Notes under the pieces: model-generated | The model's input: the letters and a program-made list of their open reading frames with translations, nothing else | Database searches by the model: none | What the model was told of the DNA's origin: nothing | DNA from: Amaurobius ferox | Lineage: Eukaryota > Arthropoda > Arachnida > Araneae > Amaurobiidae | Direction: 5' to 3' | DNA length: 64,000 nucleotides | Assembly (NCBI GenBank): GCA_951213105.1 | Contig: OX578134.1 | Span: forward strand, 137,168,293 to 137,232,292 | Part shown: in pieces, positions 23,640 through 35,060 of the stretch | How the letters are laid out: every line of letters starts with the position of its first letter | Numbering within the stretch: the stretch's first letter is position 1 | Made by a program: the position numbers and the translations under genes

Positions 23640-23930
23640 TTTGAAATCGGTGCCCAATATACCAGTCTACTGAGTCCGTACTAATCGTACTAGGGTCAGA
23701 CCCCCAACGTCACTGCACTAATCTGCAGGGTTAATTCGTTCGGGCGCCATTATAAAGAACCTTGCTGCCTCATCAAACTCTAACTATAACAGTTTTAGTG
23801 GTCTAGCAGCATTGAGGAAGTTATTCCAGTTATAGTTAGGGTTCGATGTGCTGCCCCAACCAGCAACCGAGCCATGGATCTTCATACTGGCCAGCCGACT
23901 GAAACGGAACTGCAAGTTCTGATTGTCAAA
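23640..23930 (-). mobile_element. tRNA-derived SINE (family S3)
   Basis: On the minus strand it starts 'agtcggctggccagtatgaa', continues with 'gatccatggctcggttgc' and has the body 'ttctttataatggcgcccga' followed by 'ttaaccctgcagattag'. The body recurs on the plus strand at 41405-41470 ('ataatggcgtccgaac', 'taaccctacacattag'). 'tatagttagggttcga' and 'ctaactataac' form a short internal inverted repeat. Confidence 0.6.
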
Positions 23931-24014
23931 GTGAACTATGCAAATTGTGAGACATGGCGAAGAAAAAGTAAACAGTGTAAAATAAATAATATGGTGTTAA
24001 AATTCATACAACTA

Positions 24015-25225
24015 TTAAGGGGACGGTGGACGTTGAAATGAGCAAAAAGACTACAAAAAGTTTTTTTTTATAACATATAACATTATTTTACACATTTAAC
24101 CTTTTGCTTGCGGGTGGAACAGCGTCCATCCCAAACGAAGAGCCTCCTCCCAAAAAGACAAGTATTTGACATACCCTATCCCAAACAGTTCGATCCCCCT
24201 TTGCAGGCATTGGTGTCCATAGAAATCGCCGACAAAAACATTGCACGTGCTGCAGCCTGCAGCAGGTGCAATGCAGCATTCAAAAGCGGATGCGAAATGG
24301 GAAAGAAATAGGGTATTTTATATTGTGCATGTGTAGTTTGGACATGCACAATATAAAATATCCTATCCACGACCCTACATAAAATATCCTAGTCACGAAA
24401 TCATAACTTCGTTTTTGAAATGCTCATATCAAGTTGCTTTAGCCTTCTATATTTTGTACTTTGTGTTAACCTTGTACTTACGGGTGGGACAGCGTCCATC
24501 CCAAACGAAGAACTTCTCAAAAAGACAGGTAGTTGGCATACCCTATACCAAACAGTTCGATCCCCCTTTGATTACATTGGTGTCCATGGACGCCGATGTC
24601 TGAAAATGGAGATCGAACTGTTTGGGATAGGGTATGTCAAATACCTGTCTTTTTGGGAGGTTCTTCGTTTGGGATGGACGCTGTTCCACCCGCAAGCAAA
24701 AGGTTAAATGCATCTTTTTCGAAACGGAATTTTCAAAGGTTTTACATTTTTAAAATGCTCCATGCGTCTTGATTTTTGTTTGAGATGCATGAAATTTGGC
24801 AAGAAGACACCTTTCATACCTTTTAATGAAACTGGGTATGCATTTATAATTGGACTTTATTAAGGTAATTAAAAGTGCATAAGAACCTAATTAAATGATG
24901 AAAATTAAGTTTCAATGCAGGAAAATATTTTCAAAAAATGGACTTTCTAAGGGATTTAAAAATAAATACCCAAATTTGTTCATAATGTGTTTTTAAGTGA
25001 TCATAATGCAAAATTAATCAAAAATGTAAACAAATGGCACGCAAGGAGCATTTTCAAATGTTTGTTAAAAAAAATAAATTTAAAAAAAAATACAAAATTA
25101 TAACAAAATTGAAAAAAATTTAATGGTATTTTATATAGTAATGTTAAGAGGAATATTTATACAAATTTTCATGTTTCAAAGTCAATAAATAAATTAAAAA
25201 AAATTCAACGTCTACCGTCCCTTGA
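24015..25225. mobile_element. TTAA-flanked, piggyBac-like non-autonomous element
   Basis: The left end is TTAA (24015-24018) followed by 'aggggacggtggacgttgaa'. The right end is the inverse, 'ttcaacgtctaccgtccctt', followed by a decayed 'ttga' at 25222. A related copy ends at 29804-29807 with an intact TTAA. TTAA duplications are characteristic of piggyBac-type elements. There is no transposase frame. It contains the arm at 24099-24240 and the palindrome at 24468-24706. Confidence 0.65.
24468..24706. repeat. 239-bp near-perfect inverted repeat (hairpin)
   Basis: The arms read 'cgggtgggacagcgtccatc' on the left and the inverse on the right, continuing through 'ccaaacgaagaac', 'aaaaagacagg' and 'caaacagttcgatc', and meet near 24587. 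A third, separate arm lies at 24099-24240 and a single arm at 29160-29285. The short frames here are repeat translations. Confidence 0.85.
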
Positions 25226-26030
25226 AGTCCATTGAATAAAATTAAATAATTTAATTGGTTTCTATAGAATTTTAAATGTCTTTAATAGCATTTCAAAATC
25301 AATCAATCCAAAGAACATCTGAAGCTTGTTTACTTAAAAGCTACTTTACATAAGATCGATCATTTACAAATCAAAGAGCATCCGAGTTTGGTTGTCTCAA
25401 CAAGAAAAGAAATACTCTTTAAAATGCGAATAGAATAGTAATAAGCTTATCGTGATGCCACCCACAACCTGCCGTACCATTTCTGAGATTGCATCCTACA
25501 TAGTTAAATGATAAAAAGCAGCGTTCGACAAATAAATAAAGTTACTTCTGTGCTATTGAAATTGGGTAGATCTGGAAGTTTAAATTCGCTCTTTGAATAG
25601 AAGTAGATTCACTGCATTTAGAGAATTTAGTTTCTTTCTTAAGCAAGGTATATACAGTCAATGTCAAAACTTTGGGCACTCGAGGAATTTCTAACTAGAA
25701 CCCAGAAAATGCGAATTATTCTTTTAAAATATGCATGTTATGAAAAAGGATATCAGATAGCATATAAGTGAAAGTAATTACTAAAATAAAAAAATAATAT
25801 AATTTAAGATTAAATTTTAAAATTACCATATATCAAAAGTATAGAAAACATTGCAAATATGATAATTTTTTTTTAAACCCAACGAAATGACATCATTGAA
25901 CGAACAGTATATAACATAGTCTTCTGGGTAACTTCATTAAAATGCCGAAAACTATATATTTGTCTGGAAAGAAATACCCACTTTTATATCTTAATTTTTT
26001 GTATTAATAATGTTTTTTAGTCCTAAACAC
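25226..26030. other. AT-rich stretch without recognisable genes
   Basis: I see nothing coding and no repeat of known type. Confidence 0.4.
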
Positions 26031-26226
26031 ATCATTGTTATAAGAAAAGTGCAGGATGTTTTATTCTTCAGATCTGCTGTGAAGATAATTTTGTATGGCG
26101 AGAAGAAAGATTCTTAAACTTCTTTTTAGGAGCATTAACTTAAATATTTTAAAAGAATATTTTGAATAACAATGTCATTTAAAATACTATAGGAATTTGC
26201 ACATGATTGTGAATTTTAGGTTTCTT

Positions 26227-27155
26227 TATACACTCATTGCCATAAAAATTTGCGCAGCAAGAAGGAGTTGTCAGAATGGAACGAAATTTTATACATGTGA
26301 GTGCAACGTTGATATAAGTAAGTGATTACAAAATCGAAGCAAAAAAATCATTTATTACAGGAAAAACTACAAATGAATGGAGTTTCTAGTACCCTGTTGG
26401 GCCACCTCTAGCGTGAATACACGATGCGATACGGGTAGGCATTGAGGCATACAAGTACCGTATGGTGTCCTGCGTCATCTCATTCCACAGTTGTTGTAAG
26501 CGCGCCTCTAGTTCGACCAAACTCGTAGCCTGTCCCACCAAGCGATCCCAGACTTGCTCAATCGGTGACAAATCTGGGGATCGGGCAGGCCAGTGAAGGG
26601 TGATAATGTGGCGAAGGCATTCCTGTGACACCCTTGCTGCGTGTGGCCGAGCATTGTCCTGTTAAAAAATGCCTCCTGAAAGCCCTGCCATGAGTGGCAA
26701 TACATGTGACTGAAGGATGTCGCGAAAGTACCGTTGGGCTGTCATGGTTCCGTGGATCAATGTCAGAAATGACCGGGTGTCGTAAGCGATGGCACCCCAT
26801 ACCATCACACCAGCTGTGGGAGCGGTGTCCGCTGTAAAGCGAAGGCAGGATTGAGGCGTTCACCACGGGACCTCGACACACAGTACACGGTTGTCATCAC
26901 TGCCCAAATTGAATCTCGATTCGTCGCTGAAGACGACCTAGTTCCATTCGGTTGCGATCCAATCCCGTCGAGCGCGACACCTCTCCAAACGAAGGTGACG
27001 GTGGGTGGGTGTCATTGTCAGCACACATAATGGGCGCCGCAATACCAAATGTCTAATCATATGCTTATCTGTCTGACACGTACCTTCAGACCAAGTTTTG
27101 TTACGATCCCACAATTACTTCTTGGTGAGCAAATTTTCATGGCTATGAGTGCATA
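26227..27155 (-). mobile_element. Tc1/mariner-type transposon with terminal inverted repeats and TA duplication
   Basis: The left end is 'tacactcattgccataaaa' (from 26229) and the right end is its inverse, 'ttttcatggctatgagtgca' (to 27153). Both are flanked by TA. The interior is about 925 bp, short for a family in which full elements are near 1.2-1.6 kb. The orthologous-like position in the Helitron copy at 61432 lacks the insert. Confidence 0.8.
26386..27075 (-). pseudogene. Tc1-type DDE transposase, broken and N-terminally deleted
   Basis: The transposase would bind the inverted repeats and cut and paste the element at TA sites. On the minus strand I can read, in order, a RRPLCVLTMTP-like segment, VVFSDESRFNLG (first Asp, near 26920-26945), a VMVWGAIAYD-like segment, QDNARPHAARVSQECL (second Asp, near 26640-26665), and ARSPDLSPIEQVWD (Glu, near 26549-26590), ending GGPTGY at the stop. 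By my count 32 residues separate the second Asp from the Glu. The N-terminal helix-turn-helix DNA-binding region is missing. The frame has at least one in-frame stop just before the first Asp motif and others that split it, so only the C-terminal 81 residues form an open frame. The gene is inactive. The family call is firm, the subfamily is not. Confidence 0.85.
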
Positions 27156-27199
27156 TTCCGAAACAAAGAAGGGATATACTGCTAGTTATGTTACATGTA

Positions 27200-29150
27200 A
27201 AAAGGGAACATGCCACTAATTTGCACCCTTGTTATAATTAGAATGCTATTATACTCATATCACAATAGTTGAATATTGCGACATGATTCTACAAAAAGCC
27301 TTCAGAATTAAAGATAGGTTCAAGATCTAACGGTTCAAAGCAAAAGAAATAATGGACTTCAAAAATTTTATGTCTAAAACTTAATAACAAGGTCCTTGTC
27401 TTAGTACAGACAGTTATAGGGATAATTCGCCTAAGAAGAAATAGATTTACTTTTGAATCTCCAAATTTCATCAATTTGAAATTAAAAGAAATGAGTATCA
27501 TCAGGTACAGTGCACACACAGCTTGCATCAATGGAATTGCTACTAAAACTTTCAATTTGCGGAAGACACAAGTAGCCCTTTAAGAGTCCCATAAAAAAGT
27601 TTCTGAGGGAGAAATTGCCAATTACCTGAATGAAAATAGAAGATTTGCAAAAGAGTGCAAAATACATACTATATGACAAGAAAAGTTTTGGAACGAAAGT
27701 GTTTTCACTTCCTACCATAGATACTGAAAGAGAAGACCAGTAGTCTACTTTCTCATAGTTAAAAATTTGAATTTTTTCTGTTTACGTTTCTGTACACTTA
27801 ATATTATTTTTCTTTCATCTATATACAGTCGAACCTGTTCAGTTTCCGTCTCACACAGAGGAAATAACATATATTTCCAATATTTTGGGACAAGACTTAA
27901 AATATCTTTTCGCTTATTTCGCTATTCCGTTTCCTGCAGGTTTCATTTCAAACAGATTCATATGCTCGAATGACATGAGTTCTTTATAATTGTTTACACT
28001 TTTTAAAAATTTGCATATACGTAGAGTAAAAGACATTCATATTTGTAAGCTTATTTACTTAGCTAAAGAATTTGTTTGTCATGCTCATAGAAAAAAGCAT
28101 ATTTGTACTATCGGGTTGGGATATTACAAACGTATTTAGTAATGTTCTACCGTTTATATTAAATAGTTTCAAAGAGCTGCATTTTTTTTAATTTTTTATA
28201 GTATTATTTCTATGAAGAATGATTGTAATAGTAGATAGACATTGCAAAAAATAGGCAGTTGGAAATATATGTCTTTATGTATGCCAAAGGTATTAAAACG
28301 TCATCTAAATTAGCTGAATTCATTATATGAATTACTAAATATGAAAGGGGCAGAAATCAAGTTTTCTGAATTTTATAAAAAGAGGAATAAAACGTTTCAG
28401 AATCGCATTAAGACTGATATAATGAAAAAATTGTCATAATCATTTTCAGAGCATTTTACTCATAGGTTTACTTACACTACATTAATAATAATTTTAATAC
28501 TTCTAAATTTTGATAACATTTTAAATGTGTTCCTTTTAACACTGAATTCACTATTTTTATTACTCTAAAATTTAAATTTCGAATGACAAGATATAACTTA
28601 TCTGATTATTTTATTGTACAACTAGTAGTTATGCCTGTTAAAGAGACGGAAACTAATACTCTTAAACATAAGTTGCATATTTATTTTGATAAATTTTATT
28701 TTATTTAACAATGTATGACGCTTAATGTCCATATTAGTTGCCTAAACAGAAAATCTGGATATGTTATATTCTGTACTGTGGTTGATTCTATCAGTGCCCA
28801 AAGATTCATCCTTCTAGATCATCGGAGGAAGGGACTTCTGAAATGTCTTGAAAAACTTTTTCGAGGAACTGTCCATTTTGTCCCCCCCCCCCCCTGTGAA
28901 AAAATCGAAAATCTAGATCCGTTTGATTCTATCCCGGGGTTGATTCTACAAATGTGCATTGATTTAGGCTTCTAAATCATCGGGGAAGAGTCTGAAAATA
29001 CGTTCCGAAACCCCTTTTCCCAACCCCCCTGTAAATCAAAAATTCGGCTCCTCTAAATTTTGTCCCATACTCAATACTATAAGTGAGCACAGTTTAAACT
29101 TTCTTCACCGTAGAGGTTTCTGGTGGTTCTAAATAAACTTTTAAAAAAAT
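27200..29150. other. Stretch without recognisable genes
   Basis: The short frames (27289-27555, 27767-27973, 28715-28975) have no domain that I recognise. Around 28865-29060 there is a duplicated low-complexity block, 'ccccccc..gtgaaaaaatcg' and 'aacccccctgtaaatcaaaa', each followed by 'ctagatcc/ggctcctc'-like sequence. Confidence 0.45.
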
Positions 29151-29154
29151 CTAC

Positions 29155-29807
29155 CGGCGATTTTCATGGACGCCAATGTCTGCAAAGGGGGATCGAACTG
29201 TTTGGGATAGCGTATGTCAAATATCTGTCGTTTTGGGAGGTTCTTCGTTTGGAATGGACGCTGTCCCACCCGTAAGCAAAAGGTTAAATGCATTTTTTTC
29301 GAAACGGAATTTTCAAGGGTTTAACATTTTTAAAATGCTCCATGCGTCTTAATTTTTGTTTGAGATGCATGAAATTTGGTAAGAAGACACCTTTCATATT
29401 TTTTAATGAAACTGGGTATGCATTTTAGAATTGAACTTTATTAAAGTAATTAAAAGTTAATAATAACCCAATTAAATGATGAAAATTAAGTTTTAATGCA
29501 GAAAAATATTTTTAAAAAATTAACTTTCTAAAGGATTTAAAAATGAATACCCAAATTTGTTCATAATGTGTTTTTGAGTGATCATAATGTAAAATTAATC
29601 AAAACTGTGAACAAATGGCGCGCAAGGAGCATTTTCAAATTTTCATTAAAAAAAATTAAATTAAAAAAAATATACAAAATTATAACAAAATTGAAAAAAT
29701 TGAATGGTATTTAATATAGTAATGTTAAGAAGAATATTTATACAAATTTTCATGTTTCTGAGTCAGAAAATAAATAAAAAAAATTTCAACGTCCACCGTC
29801 CCCTTAA
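29155..29807. mobile_element. TTAA-flanked piggyBac-like element, second (partial) copy
   Basis: It follows 24585-25221 closely: the single hairpin arm 'gatcgaactgtttgggatag', then 'catgcgtcttaatttttgtt', ending 'tcaacgtccaccgtcccctt' with TTAA at 29804-29807. The left half is missing, so it is truncated and has no left terminal repeat. Confidence 0.7.
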
Positions 29808-29809
29808 TG

Positions 29810-31190
29810 AAACACTTGTAACAAACAAAGAACGGAATAATCATCCAATGACGAAGTGCCACACGGAAGTGAAAACTAAAATGGAACTTTAATAAATCAT
29901 ATTGTCGATTTTCTGAAAGCTATTTCAGAACTTCAAGAATTTTCAGTATATCAAGTAGATTCTGAAATGCTAGAAATATTAATCAATTCACGATTTTTCA
30001 CTGCGAAAGCCGCAGCATTGGTAAGACATATGTCCAGAAAACCATGTTGGATTATTTTAAAAGTTCATCTCAATAAAAATAGTGTTTCTTATTTAGTTAT
30101 TTATTTTATGGTAAGCAGTGATACGTATTTAGTCGTAATTCAATTTATCTATGTTCCTGAGGTATAGTAATAAGCTAACACTCAAGTATATGGAGTACGA
30201 ATATACTCTTGTGGTCGCAGTATACAAAAATGCAAGTGTATACATACATACGTAGAATAATTAAATTAGCTATTACAGTATAATATAATATTAATCAAGT
30301 GCATCTAAATACAAGTTTCAGAATTTTCAAAGTCTGATGTATAGGTGAGGAATTATATGTAGACCATCCGCATATATATTGCCAGCAAAACCTTAAACTT
30401 CACTGTTCCTGAAATAATCTACATGAAACGGAAACGTTGACGGAAAATTCTTCCGGTTCCATAAAATTCGTTTAAGGCAGATTTGACTGTATTCAGAAGT
30501 GTTATCAACAGTTGTTATTAAGTATATAGATATATACATTTAAACTCCATTAGACATTTCGAACCAGCAAATGGCTAATGGATCATGAATAATGCTGGAA
30601 ATGGCTAATTAGAATATAAAATTTTAATCTAAATTTATTATTAAGATTATAATGTCAGCAATATAGCTTTAATTTTAAGAATAAATCTTAAATATGAAAT
30701 TTTAGAGAAATGGAATTTTAAAAAACAACTTAATCTTACCGTAAACTCTCTAGATATTTTAGCTCTGATTCCAAGATTGATTTCTAGGTTTCCTAAATAT
30801 TACTTGATCTCTATCTCACAGTACCACAAGAACAAAATGCAGAAATATGAAACATTTCTAAGAAATGGCTCCGAAATAGTTCGCTCAAAATTCTTATTTT
30901 ATATCAAACTAGGGAAGAGAAAACGAAAAATATGTTTCGTAAGCATATTTCGCAGAAGTTATTCCCATATTTTTAATACAAGCATTAGAATGTCATTTTG
31001 GTAAAACGTTTTCGACTTATCCCGCTCCTGGAAGAAAAGTTATGCGGTGATATGAAAATTCAATTTTCAGGATATCCTTGGATTACGATGTGAAAATTCC
31101 AAAAGAAGAAATAGCGCCATTTTGCTGCTTCTGACCACAGTAGATGACAAAGGTTTTGGGATTCCAGCATGATAAGGAAAACAATCAGAA
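29810..31190. other. AT-rich stretch without recognisable genes
   Basis: The frames at 29967-30167 and 30777-31004 lack recognisable domains. I see nothing else. Confidence 0.4.
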
Positions 31191-31199
31191 TCTCGATAT

Positions 31200-31310
31200 A
31201 AGGAAAAATCTGATATGGTCCCAAAACGTGTAGATCATCGAAAACTCGAGTTGCCATTTCTGGCACAATTCCAATACTTTCCCTATGCCATATATTGTAG
31301 GGAAAGTAAC
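31200..31310 (-). repeat. Family A dispersed repeat, fragment
   Basis: It shares 'cgaaaactcgagttg' and 'attccaatactttccctat' with 17210-17290 and ends at the hairpin 'actttccctatgccatatat..gggaaagta'. The rest of the element is absent. Confidence 0.65.
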
Positions 31311-31399
31311 AAAAAATGTAAAACATGAAAACGGCTAAACACACAAAATTCGTTTCTATACCATCATGAGCATAGAAAAATATCATAAATTTTCTTAAT

Positions 31400-33270
31400 T
31401 AACTCTACTGGTGTTTAATCAACCGTTCTTAAAATATTTTTATTTATATTTACAACAGACGATTTTTTAAAACTACATTTCATCATTGAATTAATTTATA
31501 ATTTTTTACCTCATAGTAGTAACTCTGCTGCCGAATCACGTTTCAAATACCTAAATCTTTAATGGACTGTTCTTCAAATCAAACCATTGAAAAATAATGC
31601 TATAATTAATCGATTTTTAACTTAAAATGTCCGAAAACGCTGAAAATAAGGCAACAGTGATTGGAGATGAAATGTTCTTCCACACTCTACATTTTCCATA
31701 TTGACAGAATTATAATATATTCGCAATTTTTAAGCTTAAATTCGAAATGATTTTTGATATTCAGAACTTTTATTACGTGTATAGGTATCACAAATGTCTA
31801 GTATTCCATATTGATCATAATATTTTGTACTTAATGGGGTGCTTATTTGCGATTATAAAATAGCCAGGTAATTGTGTTGAAACAGTTCTATAGAGTTATT
31901 TACGTAAAATTTATTTTATTTTCTGTTTTGCATTTATAAATATCAATAAAGTTTACATAGTTGACTGTAGTAACTTGACAAGAAAAATGCTCTTAGCTTA
32001 ATAGTGGTGAAAATTGCAGCTTTAGATGTATAAATGCTTAGACATCAACTAGAAAATTTCATTGCAATATGACGATGCACAAATTTTCCTCACTATAATA
32101 TTAGATGAATATAATTTTATAAAGAAATGACAAATGATTGTACATCAACTAACAGATTTCATTGTAATGTAGCTATGAAAAACTTTTTCTCGGTATAATA
32201 TTGAAGTAATATCATTTTACAAAGAATTGACAAATGCTTGTGCATCAACTAAGATATTCCATTGCAATGTGGCTGTAAACAATTCATTATTCAAAGCTGC
32301 ATTTTTCAGTCCACAAAGCATCTTTTTATTTAATAATCTAAATAAATTCATATGATTTTATTTCTAGAAGGTGATCATATGCATATCTTTTCAATTTCCT
32401 CAAAATGACTGTTTATGATACTTTTATTTAAATTGACAATAAAGTTCCAATTCCAGAAAATGTTTAATATTATGTGATAAAATCTTATATTCATATAGAA
32501 AGCTGCGTACGTAATAATTTCAATATGAATGCGGAATATTTTAAATTAAAATTATTCTTCAATGCTATTGCCCTTTCAATTTTTTTCCATAAGGATAAGT
32601 TCCAGAAATAAATTAATGATAATAAATTAAAATGTAAAAAAAAGATGTAACCCTAACATGTGCATTCAAGCGAAAGTAATTACTTAATATATACAATTTT
32701 ATCAATAGATTTAATTAAGTGAAAATGCAGTTATTTTCATCATTTTTTAACGAAAATAATTCGTTACTTTGAATTATAAATATAAGAGAAGAAACAATCA
32801 TTATTTTGACATTATTTTTATAAAGAAACTTTTTGCAAGTATTAAAAACTCATAATATTCATTATATTCTTTCGTACATGGGGAAACTTCAAATAATTAA
32901 TCAGATTTTCTTTTCCCATATCTAGAATATGAAATTAAATTAATTTTATGTATTTATTCGCATCAGGTTATAAATACTGCAGATAGATAACCATTTTTCA
33001 TTATAAAATTGAAAAACTAATGCAACAGCAACTTAAAATTAATTTGCTGTCAACGCAAAAAAAAATTGAAGAGGCTTAACTTTTTGGTTCGCTTCTTTCT
33101 TTCATTAAGATAAAAGTAAGGGTGCATGCGGCTACTTGAATCCAAAGTTTCGGAATTGTGTTTATTTATTTATTTTTCCCTTTCTTTTGTGGAATTGATT
33201 ATGTTAAAATTAAGATAATTTAAGCTCTCTAGAATATACATAGTGTCAAGGACAATAATTTAAGTATTAA
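31400..33270. other. AT-rich stretch; small ~100-bp tandem repeat
   Basis: No coding frame. Three units of about 100 bp lie at about 32028-32290, marked by 'catcaactag' (32045), 'catcaactaac' (32144) and 'catcaactaag' (32245), each followed by 'ttcattgcaatg'-like sequence. Confidence 0.55.
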
Positions 33271-33274
33271 AGTT

Positions 33275-34275
33275 ATCGTATTTTTTACGCAGGTATATAG
33301 AAAACCCCTATAGTGGTACACGAAGAAACAACTTTAGAGAGTCTGGCCCCCTTTTTTAGGGGATACGAGGGGCTATATCGATTCCTGTTAGATATAGGGA
33401 GGAATAAATTACAAAGTGGTAGAGCATTGCCAAAATTGTTACTAAATTTTTGACACATGTGTATAGGAAATCCGTATGGTGCTACGCAAAGAAACAACTT
33501 TAGAGGAGCTGACCCCGCTTTTTTAGGAAATACGAGGGGCTATATCGATTCCTGTTGGATATAGGGGGAGAAATAAATTACAAAGTAGTAGAGCATTGCA
33601 AAATTGCTACTAAGTTTTTTGCGCAGGTGTATAGGAAATCCCTATGGTGCTACGCGAAGAAACAACTTTAGAGGGGCTAATCCCCCTTTTTTAGGGAATA
33701 CGAGGAGCTATATCGATTACTATTGGATATAGGTTGAGAAATAAATTACAACGTAGTAGAGCATTGCAAAATTGCTACTGAATTTGTTACGCAGGTGTAT
33801 AGAAAACCCCTATGGTGCTATACGATGAGACAACTTTAGAGGGGCTGACCCACTTTTTAGAGGGTACAAGAAGATATCTTGGTTCCTGTTAGATATATGG
33901 TGAAAAAATAAATTACAAAGTAGTGTAGCTTTGCAAAATTGCTACAATATTTTTTATTCATGTGTATAAGAAATCCCATCTCTGCAACACGTTGAGATAA
34001 GTTTAAAGGGACTCCCCCTTTTAGGGGAATAATAGGGGCTATCTCGGTTCCTGTTAGATATAGGGGGAAAATAAATTACATAGTAGAGCATTGTAAAATT
34101 GCTACTATATTTTTACGCAGGTATATAGGAAACCCTTTACACGATGAGACAACTTTAGATTAGCTGACCCCTTTTTTTAGGGGATTCGAGGGGTTATCTC
34201 AATTCCTGTTAGATATAGGGAAAAAATAAATTACAAAGTAGTAGAGGACTGCAAAATTGCTACTAAACATTTTTG
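33275..34275 (+). repeat. ~167-bp satellite array, six units
   Basis: The marker 'aaattacaaagtagtagagc' recurs near 33406, 33573, 33742, 33909, 34073 and 34227, with spacing 154-169 bp. Each unit also contains 'cgcaggtgtatagg', 'caactttagaggggct' and 'gattcctgttagatataggg'. Frames within it are not genes. Confidence 0.85.
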
Positions 34276-34560
34276 TCCCATCGCAGCAAAAAATGGAAAG
34301 GAATTCCGAAAACTAGCGTATGCAATGTAACTCTCCCTTCCCCCTTTCCAGTGTAATATTGTCATTACAGTAGTTTGAGATTCATTATGCATATAAATGG
34401 ATATTAAATACGTATTGACACAAATTGTATATAGTACGTATTGATACAAATCAGGTGAATGCATCTAACTTTTAACTAACCTGATGCCAACTTATATATA
34501 TATATTATCAAAACATTTGAAAAAGTAATTAAAAATAATGATTTATAAAAGAATCATTTT

Positions 34561-35060
34561 TACTTTCCCTGCAATACATGGTAATATATAGGGAAAAAAT
34601 TGGTATCATGTCGAAAATCGCAACTCGAGTTTTCGACAGATCTACACGTACTGGGAGCTCTGGAAAACGAAAAAATTATTTTTAGCATGACGTCTGTGCG
34701 TATGTCGGTGTGTGTCTGTCTGTGCAATTTATGCATCCACTCTAAATCAAAAACTAATAAGCCAAATTCCATAAAATTTTATAGGTAGGTTATTTATGAG
34801 TTACCCTGGCGCTGATTAGATTTTAGTACGATTCGAAAAAATAAACCTGCCTTTTTTTTAGAAATGGCCTTCAAAATGGCCGTCAAAATCTAAAACAAGA
34901 GACTACGTATACTGAAATGTATCAATTAAATGCTTGTTTTATGCGTAATTTTTAAAGATGAAAAGAACAAGAGCAACCCCATTACTTTAGGTCTAAAGGT
35001 TCACGAGATATTCAAGCTATTTCACATTTTTGCTACGCCGGTTTCGAAAATATGCCCAGT
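34561..35060 (+). repeat. Family A dispersed repeat, copy in plus orientation
   Basis: It starts at the hairpin 'tactttccct' with 'gggaaa' (34561-34597) and has a second hairpin gtcgaaaa / ttttcgac (34610-34637). A tgtgtctgtctg tract (34708-34724), 'actctaaatcaaaaactaat' and the ~160-bp sub-repeat follow. It shows the family in its clearest orientation. Confidence 0.75.

Larger units (their letters stand above)
26040..27195 (+). mobile_element. Helitron-like 3' segment interrupted by a Tc1 element
   Basis: 26040-26228 aligns with 61280-61432 ('aggatgttttattcttcaga', 'gaagataattttgtat', 'ttcttaaacttctttttagg'). After the Tc1 insert the sequence resumes at 27154 with 'tattccga' and ends 'ggatatactgctagt'. 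The uninterrupted copy ends 'ggatatgctgctagt' (61450-61464). A terminal CTAGT with a short hairpin just upstream fits the Helitron 3' rule (CTRR then T). Confidence 0.6.

Noticed and set aside
28715..28975. 86-residue frame as a possible gene
   Set aside because: No recognisable domain, it contains a C-homopolymer run and lies next to a duplicated low-complexity block.
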